Below the pieces are notes generated by a model. That model did not search any database. It had not been told where the DNA came from and saw only the letters and a program-made list of their open reading frames with translations. Positions 43,564 to 55,154 of a stretch of 64,000 nucleotides of DNA are shown piece after piece (position 1 is the stretch's first letter; each line of letters opens with the position of its first letter). The stretch is from Diphasiastrum complanatum (Eukaryota > Streptophyta > Lycopodiopsida > Lycopodiales > Lycopodiaceae): contig CM055093.1 of assembly GCA_029204225.1 (NCBI GenBank), positions 18,960,041 to 19,024,040 of the forward strand. The letters are read 5' to 3'. The translations under genes were made by a program, and so were the position numbers.

Positions 43564-45233
43564 CCATAAAGTGTAGCAAGTGAAATGATGACTCGAATGC
43601 TTACCATCTTTGCCACGGGTGCAAAGGTCTCATCATAGTCAATTCCTTGTTGTTGAGCATATCCTTTTGCCACTAACCTTGCCTTGTACTTGTTGATAGA
43701 TCCATCTTGGTTTGTCTTCACCTTGAAGATCCATTTGCATCCAATAGCTTTCTTGTCCTTAGGCAACTCCACCAATCTCCATGTTCCATTCTTCATAAGA
43801 GCTTGATACTCAAGATCCATTGCTTGGATCCACTCCTCTTCTTTCCTTGCTTGATCTACACTTGTAGGCTCATCCAAAGAGGTTAGGAAAGCAACATAAT
43901 TTCCAGAAACTACTTGCTTACCCTTTTGATCATATGTGAGCCTTGAAGGTACTTGTCTTTCTCTTGATGTTCTCCTTGGCTTTTGACTTGATGAAGGTCC
44001 ATCATCACCACCATCTAAAGTAGGATCCTTCTCATCAACATCAAGAATGTTAGATCCATCTACTTTACCATCAATCATGCTTGAAGACACCTTTGGAATG
44101 TTTCCCTCATAAAAAATGACATCTCTACCAACAATCACTTTGTTAGTATAAGGAATGTAAACCTTTTAGGCTTTACTCACCTCACTATATCCAACAAAAA
44201 TACCTCTTCTTGAAGATGGATCCTCCTTGGTCCTATCATCAAGAGTAATGTTGACATAGCATGTGCATCCAAAGGTTCTTAGAAAGTTGACACTCGGCCT
44301 CCTCTTGAATAGCATCTCAAAAGGTGTCCTTCCATCCAAAATAGCACTCGGCCACCTATTGTACAAGAAATTGGCCCACAACAAAGCTTGATCCCAAAAT
44401 GGTTTGTCAAGATTAGCACTTAACGTCATAGCTTTAGCACTTTCACATAAAGTTCTATTCTTCCTTTCAGCCACTCCATTTTGTTGTGGGGTCCTTGATG
44501 TTGTATACTCCCTCTTGATCCCATGCTCATCATAAAAGGCCTTAAACTTGTTAGATATGTACTCACCACCATTGTCACCTCTCAAGCACTTGATCTTTGT
44601 GGAGAAGTGGTTCTCCCTTGCATTCTTAAACTTGACAAAGACATCATACACTTCATCCTTGCTCTTTAGTAGATAGATCCAACAAAATCTACTAAAATCA
44701 TCAATGAATGTTACATACATCTTAGCTCCACTATTGCTAATTGTAGTAAATCCATGAATATCCGAATGTACAAGTTGAAAAGGCTTTGTAGATCTAGAAA
44801 TAGATCTAGTATAAGGTAGTCTATGTGACTTAGACAAAGCACAAGACTCACAAACATGCTTGTCATTACTTAAGGAACTTGGAAGACCAATCACAACCTT
44901 CTTCCTTGCCATTACCTCCAATGACTTGAAGTTGAGGTGTCCCATCCTTTTGTGCCAAACCTCTTGAATAGAAATATGCTCCCTTGCAACACATCCAACT
45001 TGGTTAGCAATAACACAAGCATCAAGTTTGAACAACTTTTCTTGCCTTTTACCTTTTCCAATCAAGACATCCTTCCTTTTAATCAAACAAGCATCTCCAT
45101 CAAACTCCACCTTGAGGCCCTTACTTAGCATTTGACTCACACTAAGCAAATTCTTGGTAATAGATGGAATAAACAAGACATCTTCCAAATGAACATTCCT
45201 ATTTGTAGAGAGAGAAATACGAATTGGCACCAA
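43524..45233 (-). pseudogene. Copia M integrase and RT N-terminal part
   Basis: The 355-codon frame 45233-44166 starts in the protease-integrase linker (VHLEDVLFIPSITKNLLSV) and holds WHKRMGHLN, CESCALSKSH, VHSDIHG, LRGDNGGEYIS (second Asp present) and NGVAERKNRTLCESAK. After a stop the 204-codon frame 44138-43524 has VIVGRDVIFYE, an acidic linker, WRLVELPKDKKAIGCKWIFKVKTN and YDETFAPVAKMVSI. Only a stop and one frameshift separate it from a working Pol, so it is the best preserved integrase in the window. Gag and both LTRs are missing. Confidence 0.88.
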
Positions 45234-46020
45234 TGCTCTTGGAGGAAAATCACCATATGAAGTCTTATTCTACAAGAAGCCTAAGGTTGATCACCTTAGA
45301 GTTTTGGAAGTACTTGCTTTGCTCATATTCCCTTGGAAACAAGGAGGAAGATGATCCAAGTTCACTCAAAGAGATCACGGTTGGGTATTCATCCAACAAG
45401 AAGGCATATAGAATTTTTATTCCCTCTACCTCAAAGAGAAATGAGAGTAGATATGTCACATTTCATGAAGATCAAAAACTCAACTTGGATGAGGCTGAGA
45501 TCAAGGCATTTCAAAGTGCATCTCCTATTATCTCTCTTGAAGACAATCATGAAGAGATGGGGTTGAGATTTGAGGAGGAGTCACCTCGAGTTTTCTCACC
45601 TAGAATATCCTTGAGAGAAAGTCCCAAGCCCAAGAGGCTCCATATGTTGACAAATTCAAGCAAGTGGCTCTTGACTCCACTATTATGCATATTTCATATC
45701 ACATGAAGAGACAAAGGATGTCCAAGATGCACTCAACTCAAAAGAGTAGTTTGAAGCAATGAAACAAGAATATGATGCACTGATCACCAACAATATTGGG
45801 AGCTTGTGGATCCTCCATCCAACAAGCACATTATTGGATGCAAATGGGTCTTTTGAACCAAGTACAATCAAGATGGCACTATCAACAAATTCAAGACAAG
45901 ATTATGTGCAAAAGGATTTGCTCAAATCCAAGGACTTGATTATGAAGAAACCTTTACGCCTATTGCAAAGATGGTGCAAATAAGAATCATCATATCCATT
46001 GCTTCTTTTTTCAAGTAGAA
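45230..46020 (+). pseudogene. Copia N integrase tail to RT start
   Basis: Plus-strand copia of the same lineage as L: KSPYEVLF..KKPKVDHLRVF, DDPSS, GYSSNKKAYRIF, then a linker with RLTY-like residues, and RT start WELVDPP-like and KQEYDALITNN, in several frames. It joins copia M head to head at 45230. Confidence 0.83.
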
Positions 46021-47231
46021 GGTGTTCCAATTAGATGTCTCGAATGCTTTTCCAAATGGATATCTAGAAGAAGAAATCTATATGGAATATCCTCAAGGAT
46101 TCATCAAAGATGAGTCCAAAGTTTGCTTTCTATTCAAAAGTCTTTATGGACTTAAGCAAGCACCAAGATCATTGTATGCTAGACTCAATTATTTCCTTGT
46201 CTCATGAGGATTTATCCTAAGTGACTATGATGCTTCCAGGTATCTGCTAGTGATATTGTCATTCTTCTTATTTATGTTGATGACATTGTCCTAAGTGGAA
46301 GTTGTATCAATTTAGTTAAAGAAACTAAAGTTGCATTTGGAAGAGAGTTCAAGATGCAAAATTTTGGAGAAATCCACTACATATTAGGCCTAGAGATTGA
46401 CTTTCATAATGATAAAACTTCTGTATGTCAATCTAAGTATGCTCTTTCAATGTTGGAATTTTTTAATGTAAGAGCATTGACACTCCTATGGAGAAAGTTG
46501 TAGAAGATCCTAATAAGGGAGATGAAAGATCCTTCAAGGACATCACTCTTTTTAGGAGTCTTATTGGCTCCTTAATATGGCTTACAATAACTAGGCCCGA
46601 TTTGAGTTTTAGTGTTCATAAATTGAGCCAATCAATGCAAGATCCTACAATTCATCATTGGAAAATGGACAAAAGGGTACTAAGGTACATATCTTCAACT
46701 TTTGATTATGGTTTGTTCTACAAGAGTGAAGATCTATCAATCATTGGCTACTCAGACTCAGATTTTGCTAGTGACAAAGTGGATCAGAAGTCTACAAGTG
46801 CATATGTCATATATCTTACTAGAAATCTAATACCTTGGCTTTCTAAAAAGCAAGATACCATATCTCTCTCATCATGTGAAGCCGAATATAAAGCATTTAC
46901 AACTACAACAAAAGAAGTGCTATGGATCAAAAGACTACTTTTGGAGCTAAAGACTATCAAGAAAGATGATCTACCAATGATCAAGTGTGATAATATTTCG
47001 GCACAAGCCCTTGCTAACAATCCAATATTTCATGCAAGGAGCAAGCACATCGAAGTTGCGCACCATTTCGTGAGAGAGAATCTCATTGGAGGAGAGATCT
47101 ATTTGGAACATATTGACACATCATTGTGTATTGTCGATCTACTCACCAAACCTTTGAGCAAAAGTGCCTTCATCAAGCATAGGTCCAACCTTGGATTGAT
47201 TCCAAGATCAATGGTTAATTCAAATAGATAA
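46021..47231 (+). pseudogene. Copia N RT, connection and RNase H
   Basis: RT blocks [34 protein letters not shown] and IYVDDIVLSG (YVDD codons at 46273-46284), a frameshift, then the 247-codon frame 46488-47231 with LFRSLIGSLIWLTITRPDLS, GYSDSDFASD, ISLSSCEAEYKAFTTT, FHARSKHIEVAHHFVRE and LLTKPLSKSAF. This closely parallels copia L. The final Ser-Met end is followed by the polypurine tract. Confidence 0.88.
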
Positions 47232-47233
47232 CT

Positions 47234-47245
47234 TTTTAGGAGGAG
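47234..47245 (+). other. Polypurine tract of copia N
   Basis: TTTTTAGGAGGAG precedes TGTCGAAAAT, the start of the 3' LTR. Confidence 0.78.
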
Positions 47246-47470
47246 TGTCGAAAATAAAAAAGCCATCTATCTTGACTTTTGGGGTTGATGAAGTTTTCCA
47301 TCATGCATGTAGATGTTGAACATGAAAAGGCCAAATTTGGCTTGGTAGGAACTCAAGTCATGCATTAAGTCAAGTTTTTCAAAAGTGACATGCAAAGCAA
47401 ACTAAGACTTTGTATTGGCACATGTGTTATGAAGGCAATATAAATTTAACTTTGAACCCCTAGTAATACT
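47246..47470 (+). mobile_element. Copia N 3' LTR, start only
   Basis: Begins TGTCGAAAATAAAAAAG after the polypurine tract. I cannot place its end. The sequence soon loses any similarity to copia L LTRs, and 47470-48050 may already be host sequence upstream of NUP50. Confidence 0.4.
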
Positions 47471-48010
47471 TTAGGTCCAGCACAAAGTATCCACAAACAC
47501 GCACTTATGCAATCATTCAATACATTACAATTGAGGGACACTCATATTGACTTTTGGCACTAAACACATATTTTAAATCTACTAGCTAAAGGCAAACAAA
47601 GAGGGTACTTATGAAAATATAGCATGTTTGTATTCTTTGGCTTGGCTCCTTATGCATTAATGGTGTGCATTAATGGTGGTGAAATGCTATGTATGTTGGT
47701 ATTGTATTGCACAGTATAAGCTAAGTCCAATATCTTGAACAACTATTTACACTAGTTTAACCCTTGGTTAAGAAAGACACATTGGGAATTGTCATGTTAG
47801 AAATTTGTATTGCATGCAATGAAGCTCCTCCCTCTCTCACAACATGGCAGAGGCCTGACATGGTCTGTGTTGTGCGATGGAAGGTCTCATCACAAGTGTG
47901 CTTGCCCCACGAGGAGGTGAGCATAGCCAAGACAATAAATAATGTGCACCTTTCCTCAAAGTTCCAAAGGGTGGTGGTAAACAAGCCACATAGCTTACTA
48001 AGTGGTCCTA
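47471..48010. other. Probable upstream region of NUP50
   Basis: No gene or repeat recognised. A minus-strand frame at 47757-48179 has no family features and overlaps the promoter, so I read it as chance. The stretch may hold upstream control elements, but none can be named. Confidence 0.4.
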
Positions 48011-48011
48011 G

Positions 48012-48062
48012 TATAAAATAATAAAAATCAGCACCCATCCAAGCCCTTTGTGCCTTTATAAA
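48012..48062 (+). promoter_or_regulatory. NUP50 core promoter candidates
   Basis: Two TATA-like motifs lie upstream of the gene on the same strand: TATAAAATA (48012-48020) and TATAAA (48057-48062). The second is followed 20-50 bp later by pyrimidine-rich transcript-start-like sequence and then by CT-rich leader (48110-48170). Confidence 0.5.
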
Positions 48063-48089
48063 CCCACGCTTAGGAACCTCCTTAATCAT

Positions 48090-49255
48090 TATATACTGTT
48101 TTGCCCTTAGCTTAAGGGCTGTCCTTTTTCCTTCTCGACCTTTTTTCTTCTCTCTTCTTTGCGAGTAAATTTTCCACACTAGTTGTTAGTTCTTCTGCCT
48201 TTCTGCCTTCTCTCTGCTTTGACGACGAGGCGTCTTTCTTCATGCTCGTCACCTGATCGTTTCCTCCTCGTCTTCGTTGTTGTTGCCTCGGAGCGCCTGA
48301 TCGGGTTTGATCTTCCCTGAATATCGCCGCATCGTTTCTATGTGTGAGTTTTTGGAGCCTTTTTCTCGTTTCATTTGGTATTTTGGCATTACTAGGGTAA
48401 GTTGTTACATCTTTGTCATTGATGCAAAGTGATTTTGCTCTAGGTATTGTAGATTTAGCGTTAGTTTCTGGTTCTGTTCTAATGCGTTTTGTATTTTTTA
48501 AGCAGCTCTTCATAAGTTTGGCTTGTGAAAAAAGTTAGATTTGGTTAATTATCAGCTCCTGCTGCCCCTTTAAAGCCTTCAGAGTTTATCAATAAGAACG
48601 TTGGTGTGTTGTAAGCAATAGGTCGCTTAAGTGTGTCGCAGATGCCATTTGTTTGTCACAACGTTTTTTGGTGATCAACTCTTGTTCCTATGTTATTTCA
48701 AAATATTTTTCTTGTTCATATGTTTTCTCTTCATGTGTATAAGCTCTCATTTGTTAGTTTATTACTTGCTATATTCATAAGTAGTTCCATTTTTCGTTTG
48801 TTTGCATTCGATCCTAGATGAAAGCTTATTTCTTACTAATCTTACATTAGAACCTTTGTTTGTTTCACACCAGTTCTGACCTAGTTATTCATTTTCTAAA
48901 ATGTTTGTGTTTATCGAAACTAGGGTCTGGCCAGTTCTTTTCTGTATTGACATTCCTGTACGATACTTGTGTTGAAACTTTTTAGTCCTGGGTTGTAGAT
49001 TCCTTACCAAAAAAAAGCTATTCTATGAGTACTAGGGTTTTGTTTTATATGAGATGCTTGAGTTGAAATCTTTTCTTCTTTAGCCCTGGGTTGTATTTTC
49101 CTTGCCAAAAGAATTATGCTTTAATTTGTAGTGTTTTCTTCTGATTTGTGTCAATTGAAGTTACTTTTATGCTATATTTTTCTCCAGGAATTCTGCATTG
49201 CAGTTTTCACTGGCAACGTCTTGCCATTACTAATAACTTGAGGTGGTAAGCAAAG
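48090..49255 (+). other. NUP50 5' UTR with intron
   Basis: The leader is CT-rich. A strong donor (TAGG/GTAAGT at 48397) and an acceptor (TTTTTCTCCAG ending at 49187) define a likely 791-bp intron in the 5' UTR; a second acceptor ends at 49203. The intron is T-rich, as in plant introns. The rest of the leader runs to the start codon at 49256. Confidence 0.6.
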
Positions 49256-50677
49256 ATGGACTCATCACCAGTGGACAATGTGTCGAAAAAGAGAGCAGCT
49301 TTTTGTCAGCTGACTAAAGATGATGACCCTGATGGGGAGGAGGAGAATATACAACCCACCATAGAGACTGGAACGTTCAAGAGGGCTAGTGATGATGTTC
49401 TTGCATCTCGGCGCATAGTGAGAGTTCGTCGCAATTCTTCACCTCCTCTTAATGCAGCTCCCAATCCATTTGCATCGATTGCGCTTGTTCCACCATCGAA
49501 TCTCAATCTAAAAGCAGAAACGGCCCCTGCAGTTACAGGTAGTGAGGAACTGTCTGCGAATGAAAGCAAGGATGTAAAAGATGGTGATGTCCTAAAGGAT
49601 CAGGATGGGGAGAAGGATCGGTCACTTCATGAGAACCAGAATCTTCAAACAAGTAATTCTGTGGAGGCACAAGTAGATGCTGGCATTTTAGCAGGAGGAG
49701 CACATGAAACAGCAACAGGGCAGCTTGAGTCTATACCTAAAGCGGAAGATGCTGCTGGAAATCGAGAAACTGAATTGATTCAGCCAGGAGAGAATGGTGG
49801 AAACGACCTTGCAGAAAGTAACAGAAAGGCAGAGCTTTCTACCCGAAAGGAAGAAAGTCCAATTATTGGTTTATCTTTTCAGCAGCATTCTACTGGCATA
49901 AATGCATTTTCTGGCTCGTTCGGAACTGGATTTTCAAAATCCTCTTTCTCGTTTGGCATTACATCATCACCAATTTCATCGTCTGTCGGGTTTGGGGCTT
50001 TTGGATCATCCTCTTCACTTGGTTCAACTCCATTTGCATCCTCACTATCAACTGAGGGTGGACTTCCATCGTTTTTTGGCAAAAATAACACTGGTGCTGT
50101 GGCGCCCTTTCAGTTATTTGGCTCACAAGATGAACCTGCTACACCTGCAAACTCTGGACAGATGACACAAGCAACCGTTTCTCTGTCGGAAGTTCCTGTT
50201 GAAACAGGGGAAGAGAAGGAGAAGGCAATATTTGCAGCTGATGCAACACTTTTTGAGTTTGTGGACAGGGCTTGGAAGGAGCGAGGCAAAGGCGAGATCA
50301 GAGTTAATCTTTCTGAAGATGCTGACCGTAAAGCAAGGCTTGTCATGCGTTCCAAAGGCAATCTTAGGCTGCTGCTAAATGCCAGTCTTTTTCCAGACAT
50401 ACGGATGAACAAAATGGACAACAGGAGTGTTACTTTTGCTTGCGCTAATAGTGCTTCCACACTGAATGTAGGTGGCCTTACCACTTATGCATTGAAGCTG
50501 AAGGATGGATCAACATCAGCAAACTTTATGGCAGTTGTTGATGCCCACAAACTTTCTTCCCCACAAACAAAGACCCAGAGAACTCCACCAGGAGCACCTG
50601 AGAAGAATGAAGACCCTGCTGAGGAGATTCAGAACACCACAGAAAAATCTGTTGAAGCTAGGTCTGATCATGTCTGA
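49256..50677 (+). CDS. NUP50: Nuclear pore complex protein NUP50
   Basis: A complete 473-codon open frame. NUP50 sits at the nuclear basket, binds importin-alpha and Ran, and helps cargo release and importin recycling (family knowledge). Seen here: an N-terminal block at residues 10-60 (KKRAAFCQLTKDDD; GTFKRASDDVLASRR; VRVRR), typical of plant NUP50; a Glu/Lys-rich middle; an FG-type stretch at 205-290 (SGSFGTGF, FSFGI, VGFGAFG, FFGKN, FQLFG); and a RanBP1-like domain at about 322-435 (TLFEFVDRAWKERGKGEIRVNL, RKARLVMRSKGNLRLLLNA, YALKLKD). The start Met is the first in frame and lies after the 5' UTR intron. The coding part has no intron, as in known plant NUP50 genes by memory. The frame is intact, unlike all its neighbours. 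Confidence 0.9.
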   Translation: MDSSPVDNVSKKRAAFCQLTKDDDPDGEEENIQPTIETGTFKRASDDVLASRRIVRVRRNSSPPLNAAPNPFASIALVPPSNLNLKAETAPAVTGSEELSANESKDVKDGDVLKDQDGEKDRSLHENQNLQTSNSVEAQVDAGILAGGAHETATGQLESIPKAEDAAGNRETELIQPGENGGNDLAESNRKAELSTRKEESPIIGLSFQQHSTGINAFSGSFGTGFSKSSFSFGITSSPISSSVGFGAFGSSSSLGSTPFASSLSTEGGLPSFFGKNNTGAVAPFQLFGSQDEPATPANSGQMTQATVSLSEVPVETGEEKEKAIFAADATLFEFVDRAWKERGKGEIRVNLSEDADRKARLVMRSKGNLRLLLNASLFPDIRMNKMDNRSVTFACANSASTLNVGGLTTYALKLKDGSTSANFMAVVDAHKLSSPQTKTQRTPPGAPEKNEDPAEEIQNTTEKSVEARSDHV

Positions 50678-51250
50678 TGATGATAGCATCAGCAATTTCC
50701 TACACTTTTGGTACCGAGTTGGCTGTAGAACATTGTCTGGCTTTAAAAAGCAGAGGAACTAGATATGAAGTAGAGATTTGTATTGACGTCGTTGCATGGA
50801 ATAAGATATATGATGCAAATAGGTGAAGCTATTCAGCTGGCAGTAAGATGGTGATGATGCAGAGCATAGTACATGCCTGCAAGTCATAGTAGATACAAAG
50901 TGCATTCTGCTGGAGGGGCCCTTGGATGTTTAGCTTATGCAATTCTATTTCTCGTCATAGACGAAGAACATTATTCATCAAATTTGAAAGGAGGCTAGAA
51001 TAGGAATTGACTTGTCTCAGATACGAAATCATGGACTCAGGAGCTGGACAATAAAGCGAACTGTTGAAGGGATACCTGAATGAGGTCTTTTGGCTTGGGG
51101 TTATTGACATATTTCTTTGCTTGTTTGTCTTCCACTTAAAAAAAATCATCCTTGATTCGAGACGACGAGTTTGTTTGAGTGCAGCGATATTCGATATTTT
51201 TTTGTGATAATGCAATGTGTACTATTCTTTCTTGCAATTACGAATTTAAA
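50678..51250 (+). other. NUP50 3' region
   Basis: AT-rich sequence after the stop. No further coding sequence. The transcript end probably lies here, but no poly(A) signal stands out enough to place it. Confidence 0.4.
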
Positions 51251-53240
51251 TGGATATGGGGCAAGGGGCAAAGCAGGACTGAACCCTTACCAACCAATCC
51301 ATAGGCACTAAAGGAGCTTGCTTACTCAAGCCAACATTCTGGCTAGAATTTCGCTTTTTCGTATTTGAGATGTGCAAGCGTGTTTCAAGTTTGTTGTTTT
51401 TTGTTGGAAATTTAATCAATTTTTTTGGAGAAACCCAAGCTATAGCTCAATTGGACAACTTATTATTCAAATTTGCAAAGAGAATGGGAGTTGCACTGGC
51501 CCGAAGTTTGTGTGAAAGTTGAAATGTTCTTGTTTATGCTTTACAGAAACCAAATTTGTTACAATTTTGACAGTTTACTGTGAAGTTATGTTGGCCTCAT
51601 TCCTTGATAACTGTTGGATCACTTGGTACTTGATGTTATCCTCAAACAAGAATGTAAGATTGTATTCTGTTCATAATTTATTCCATGTGGCATCATCTTA
51701 AAGATACGTTGCCAATTTTAATTGGACTATCAAGAAAGAATGAAGAACAAGTTTTCAGTACTTAGACAAAGGGGGCATGGTTCATTTAGCTAAAATTAGT
51801 ATCTAATCAATTGTACCCAAAGTCCTCATTGTGGATCTCTCATTAGAAGGTTATAATTTTGACAAATTGTCATTTATATAATGCTTCAAATTTAACCTGC
51901 ATCCATACAGTGCTAGTAGCTGCTCTGCTGTCCACTTTTTGTGGGCCAAGAAAGTATAGTGATAAAATATAGCATTTTTCAATAGGTATTCTTTCTATAG
52001 AGTATCTAAGGAGATGATATTTGATATTGTTATTGCTGGTTTATTCCTCTGCGTTTATACAATCACATAATAAGATGTAAAAGTTGCTACTATCTTTTTG
52101 TGAGGCTAAATTGCTGATGCCTTTATCAAAGGAATTCATCCATGTATGTGTGCCTCTTTAATGAACAATTATACCTAACATCTTTTCTTTTGAGGCACTC
52201 AATATCAGAAAGGTTCAAATGATTAACAAATAAATGTCTTCATTCCCTGTGTAATAATCTCCTTCAGTTTTCAATAGTTAGGCTGATCTTAGCTTTAAGG
52301 ATGGTCTATGCATCAAATGTTGAGGCATGAAGAACATTTATCTTCCTATAATGGCTGACCATAGTTTCATTTGATTGACATTCGACTTTTCAACCATGTT
52401 ATGAGACAATTTTGAAGAGTTGTGACCACAATAACAAAACATCATCAATGGAAGTGCATAAAGTGAGAAATATCATTTACAATCATTATCCAACAAAGAA
52501 ATGTAATGGGATGTCCATAGCTTGGGCAAAAATCCAATAAAGACCTTTGAACACAAATAGAACTTCCATACAAAGAGCTGGGGACATCAAACTCATAAAC
52601 TGAGAAATGATTGATTTTAGACCCTTAATTATTTTGATTTGGCAACTACCCAAGCGTTCCAATTTTCGGGCATTTGGCCCATAAGCATGCCACATAGTTG
52701 CGAGACTCTACTTAGTTGTTGGTAATCGTATGGGTTGAAAGTACAGTACGAAGGACCATAAATGAGCCTGCAAAAGACTCCATGAGTGATTGATTGATTG
52801 ATACACCAAGTTGAAAATGTCATATAATATATAATGCATGTTAAAACAATATGGATGATGATAAATCATGGTAGAAACAAGACTTCATTACCAAGCATCA
52901 TAAACAGGTTCATCAATCAAAATGTAAGCGATAGAAATGCATCTTAAAATGGATAGCAAAAATTGCACCAAAAATTTACACCATTTAATTACGAAATAGA
53001 GGTTATTACATTTTGTATAATAGATGACAAATGATGATTATAATCATAGCATTCGTCTCAAGCTTGCAATGATTTACAAGCACAAACCATCACATAAGTA
53101 CCTTTAACGAATCTAGTAAAACAATCTTCCATGCCATTGTTACGCTCTTCAAAAAACAATTTGTTAAACTAGAAAAACCATCAGAACTATTAATATATCC
53201 TTGAACACCAGTCGGGTTTGGATAACCCATCCCTATAAGC
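51251..53240. other. Gene-free intergenic region
   Basis: I see no coding domain, LTR, primer site or repeat structure in this 2-kb stretch. Base composition is low-complexity AT-rich in places. Short open frames on both strands (for example 52486-52823 minus) match no family I know. Confidence 0.45.
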
Positions 53241-53653
53241 TCATCGTATTGTATCACGACGATCTCTTATCCAGAGGCTCATATGTTTATGTATTTCTTT
53301 CGTGTCGAATTTCACATCTTGTGAAAATTTGCCATGAACAACCTGCGATTTAAGATTTGCAGATTGTTCAGACCATTTGATAAATAATCTATCTCCAGAA
53401 TAGCGTTGGCATAAAGAATACAATCGGTCCATAACCACCTCCCCTTACGATTGGTGACTATATTCCCTTCTAGATCCATGTCGTAGTAGAGATTCGTGGA
53501 TGGCTCTTCGGAGGAGGTGGGTGAGGGAGCCATGGCCGCTTGTGAGGGACCACCCTCGCCTTGGCTGAGCAACAAATTTTGTAATTCTTCTTTTTGTTTG
53601 GGAGTTAGTGTTTGCATAAAAAATTGAAACATAAGTTCCCGAGCTCTCACCAC
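53241..53653 (-). CDS. Hypothetical transposon-associated protein fragment
   Basis: Minus-strand 113-codon frame (53653-53312) with QTLTPKQKEELQNLLLSQGEG, a Ser/Pro-rich part and GRWLWTDCILYAN, continued in another frame to 53241. I do not recognise a domain. The Lys/Gln-rich helix and its place beside CACTA transposase pieces suggest an accessory transposon protein, but this is inference. A gene fragment of the host is equally possible. Confidence 0.3.
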
Positions 53654-54177
53654 TACTGGGACCCAGCATGATTACTACATTCATAAACATACAATACATT
53701 ACAATGAACCATAATATATTGAAATGAAGTAGAAAAGAAAATCAATTATAACACTTTCATGCATATTAAAGTTAAACTTTCATACCTGTGATAACAAAAA
53801 AAAAAGATAAACGTGCATTTATAACCTGCAACAAGATGCAAAAGAATTATATAAGAATCGTACTATCTAAAAATCAAAACATGAAAATCATATTAGAATC
53901 TGCATATAAGAATCATACTATCTAAATATCGAAAGATAAGAATCAACATATTTCGAATTGACTAATTTTATGTATTTGTGTTTTGTACTTGTGCATATAT
54001 GCGGGTTACCACAAGGAGATGAATTACATTCAAATCAATCTAGCGATGAAGACACTACTCAAGTCAACAGGGTAAATAGTAAACATGCATGTTTTCATGT
54101 TCATAAAGAATTTGTTACTATAAATTAAACATGACTTCGAATATTTTCTAAAGTGACACGTACTTAATTTTTGTTTC

Positions 54178-54592
54178 TTGTAGAAAAACTATTTTCAAGA
54201 TAAAATATGGTGCACATGCGTCATGTGTGATGGGAAAAAGATGCGTGAAAGACACATTGTTGAAAAAAATTATGGAAGTTTGGACAAAAAGATGAGGGTC
54301 AACCATCGAATTTGGAAGATGTTGAGGTTTGTTAACTTTGTATGATTGTTTTTTTATTATAATGTTCGTCAATCTATGTACGTCACTTATTGCATTTGTT
54401 TAATGTGTGTAGCCAATAAATCGAATGCCATTCCATAGAGTTGATCCATCTGTGTTTAGTTACAATCAACGTCAAGTTTTGATAGACATGAGAGAACAAA
54501 GAGCGAAGCAAATTCAAGAGGCAAATACAATTGGAGAAAAGAGTAATGCACTTGATTTTGATGATGATGATGATGAGGTACAAAACGATTAA
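54178..54592 (+). pseudogene. Possible upstream exons of the CACTA transposon
   Basis: Two short plus-strand pieces: KNYFQDKIWCTCVMCDGKKM (54182-54325, flanked by TTGTAG- and GTTTGTT-like splice signals) and INRMPFHRVDPSVFSYNQRQ ending in a run of Asp (54412-54592). They lie just upstream of the transposase fragment on the same strand. I recognise no domain, and assignment rests on position only. Confidence 0.3.
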
Positions 54593-54639
54593 GCAATGCA
54601 CAATATGTTTGAATCTTACTTTGAAACAATGCACAATAA

Positions 54640-55154
54640 AGTCCTATTGGAGGGCTTTATTGATTAATCATCTACTGGATCCTATGCACATATTCAAAAA
54701 CGTTGGTGAATCACTATGGAACCACATCGTTGGCATAAAAGACAACTCAGCAGCTCGTAAAGATCTACAAGCGGCCGACATGAAAAGACCCTATTGGATT
54801 CAATACACTGAAGGTGGAGATGAGATTCTACCTAGCGTGCCATGGATTCTTACAAAAGAGCAACTCTCGCATGTTAAACATGTCATAAAACAAATGAGAC
54901 TCTAACAGGCTATGCACATTATTTATGCAAATCATTTACCAAAGATGGTAAATAAAGCGGATTGAAATCGCATGATTTGCATAAGATGTTGCAATTCATA
55001 CTTGCACTTTCTATTCGAGGTTGTTTCAATGATGACGTACAAAATACACTTTACAAATGATCATCGATGATTAGGTTTGTATATTCTTTTAAACACTTGT
55101 ATAAGTATGTGCTATTTAGATATTTTTATGTGCTAAACAACCTAGTGTTCTATT
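54640..55154 (+). pseudogene. CACTA (En/Spm) transposase, part 1
   Basis: Plus-strand CACTA transposase (Transposase_21-type): LLDPMHIFKNVGESLWNHIVGIKDN, the conserved H-x-x-D-x-MHI-x-KN-V block, then PYW, then SVPWILTKEQLSHVKHVIKQMR and, after frame changes, LKSHDLHKMLQFILALSIRGCFND. These are the DMHI.KN, LTK.E and LKSHD.H blocks of plant CACTA proteins. The copia G insertion cuts it at 55154; the protein resumes at 59122. Several stops mean it is dead. Confidence 0.82.
55150..55154. repeat. Target-site-like flank of copia G, left
   Basis: CTATT before the 3' LTR; the flank after the 5' LTR is ATATT (59122-59126). Four of five bases match, consistent with an aged 5-bp duplication. Confidence 0.55.

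Noticed and set aside
47757-48513. Minus-strand ORFs upstream of NUP50
   Set aside because: They overlap the NUP50 promoter and leader on the other strand, have low-complexity Lys/Arg composition and no recognisable domain.
49306-50484. Antisense ORFs in NUP50
   Set aside because: They are frame shadows of the strong plus-strand gene.
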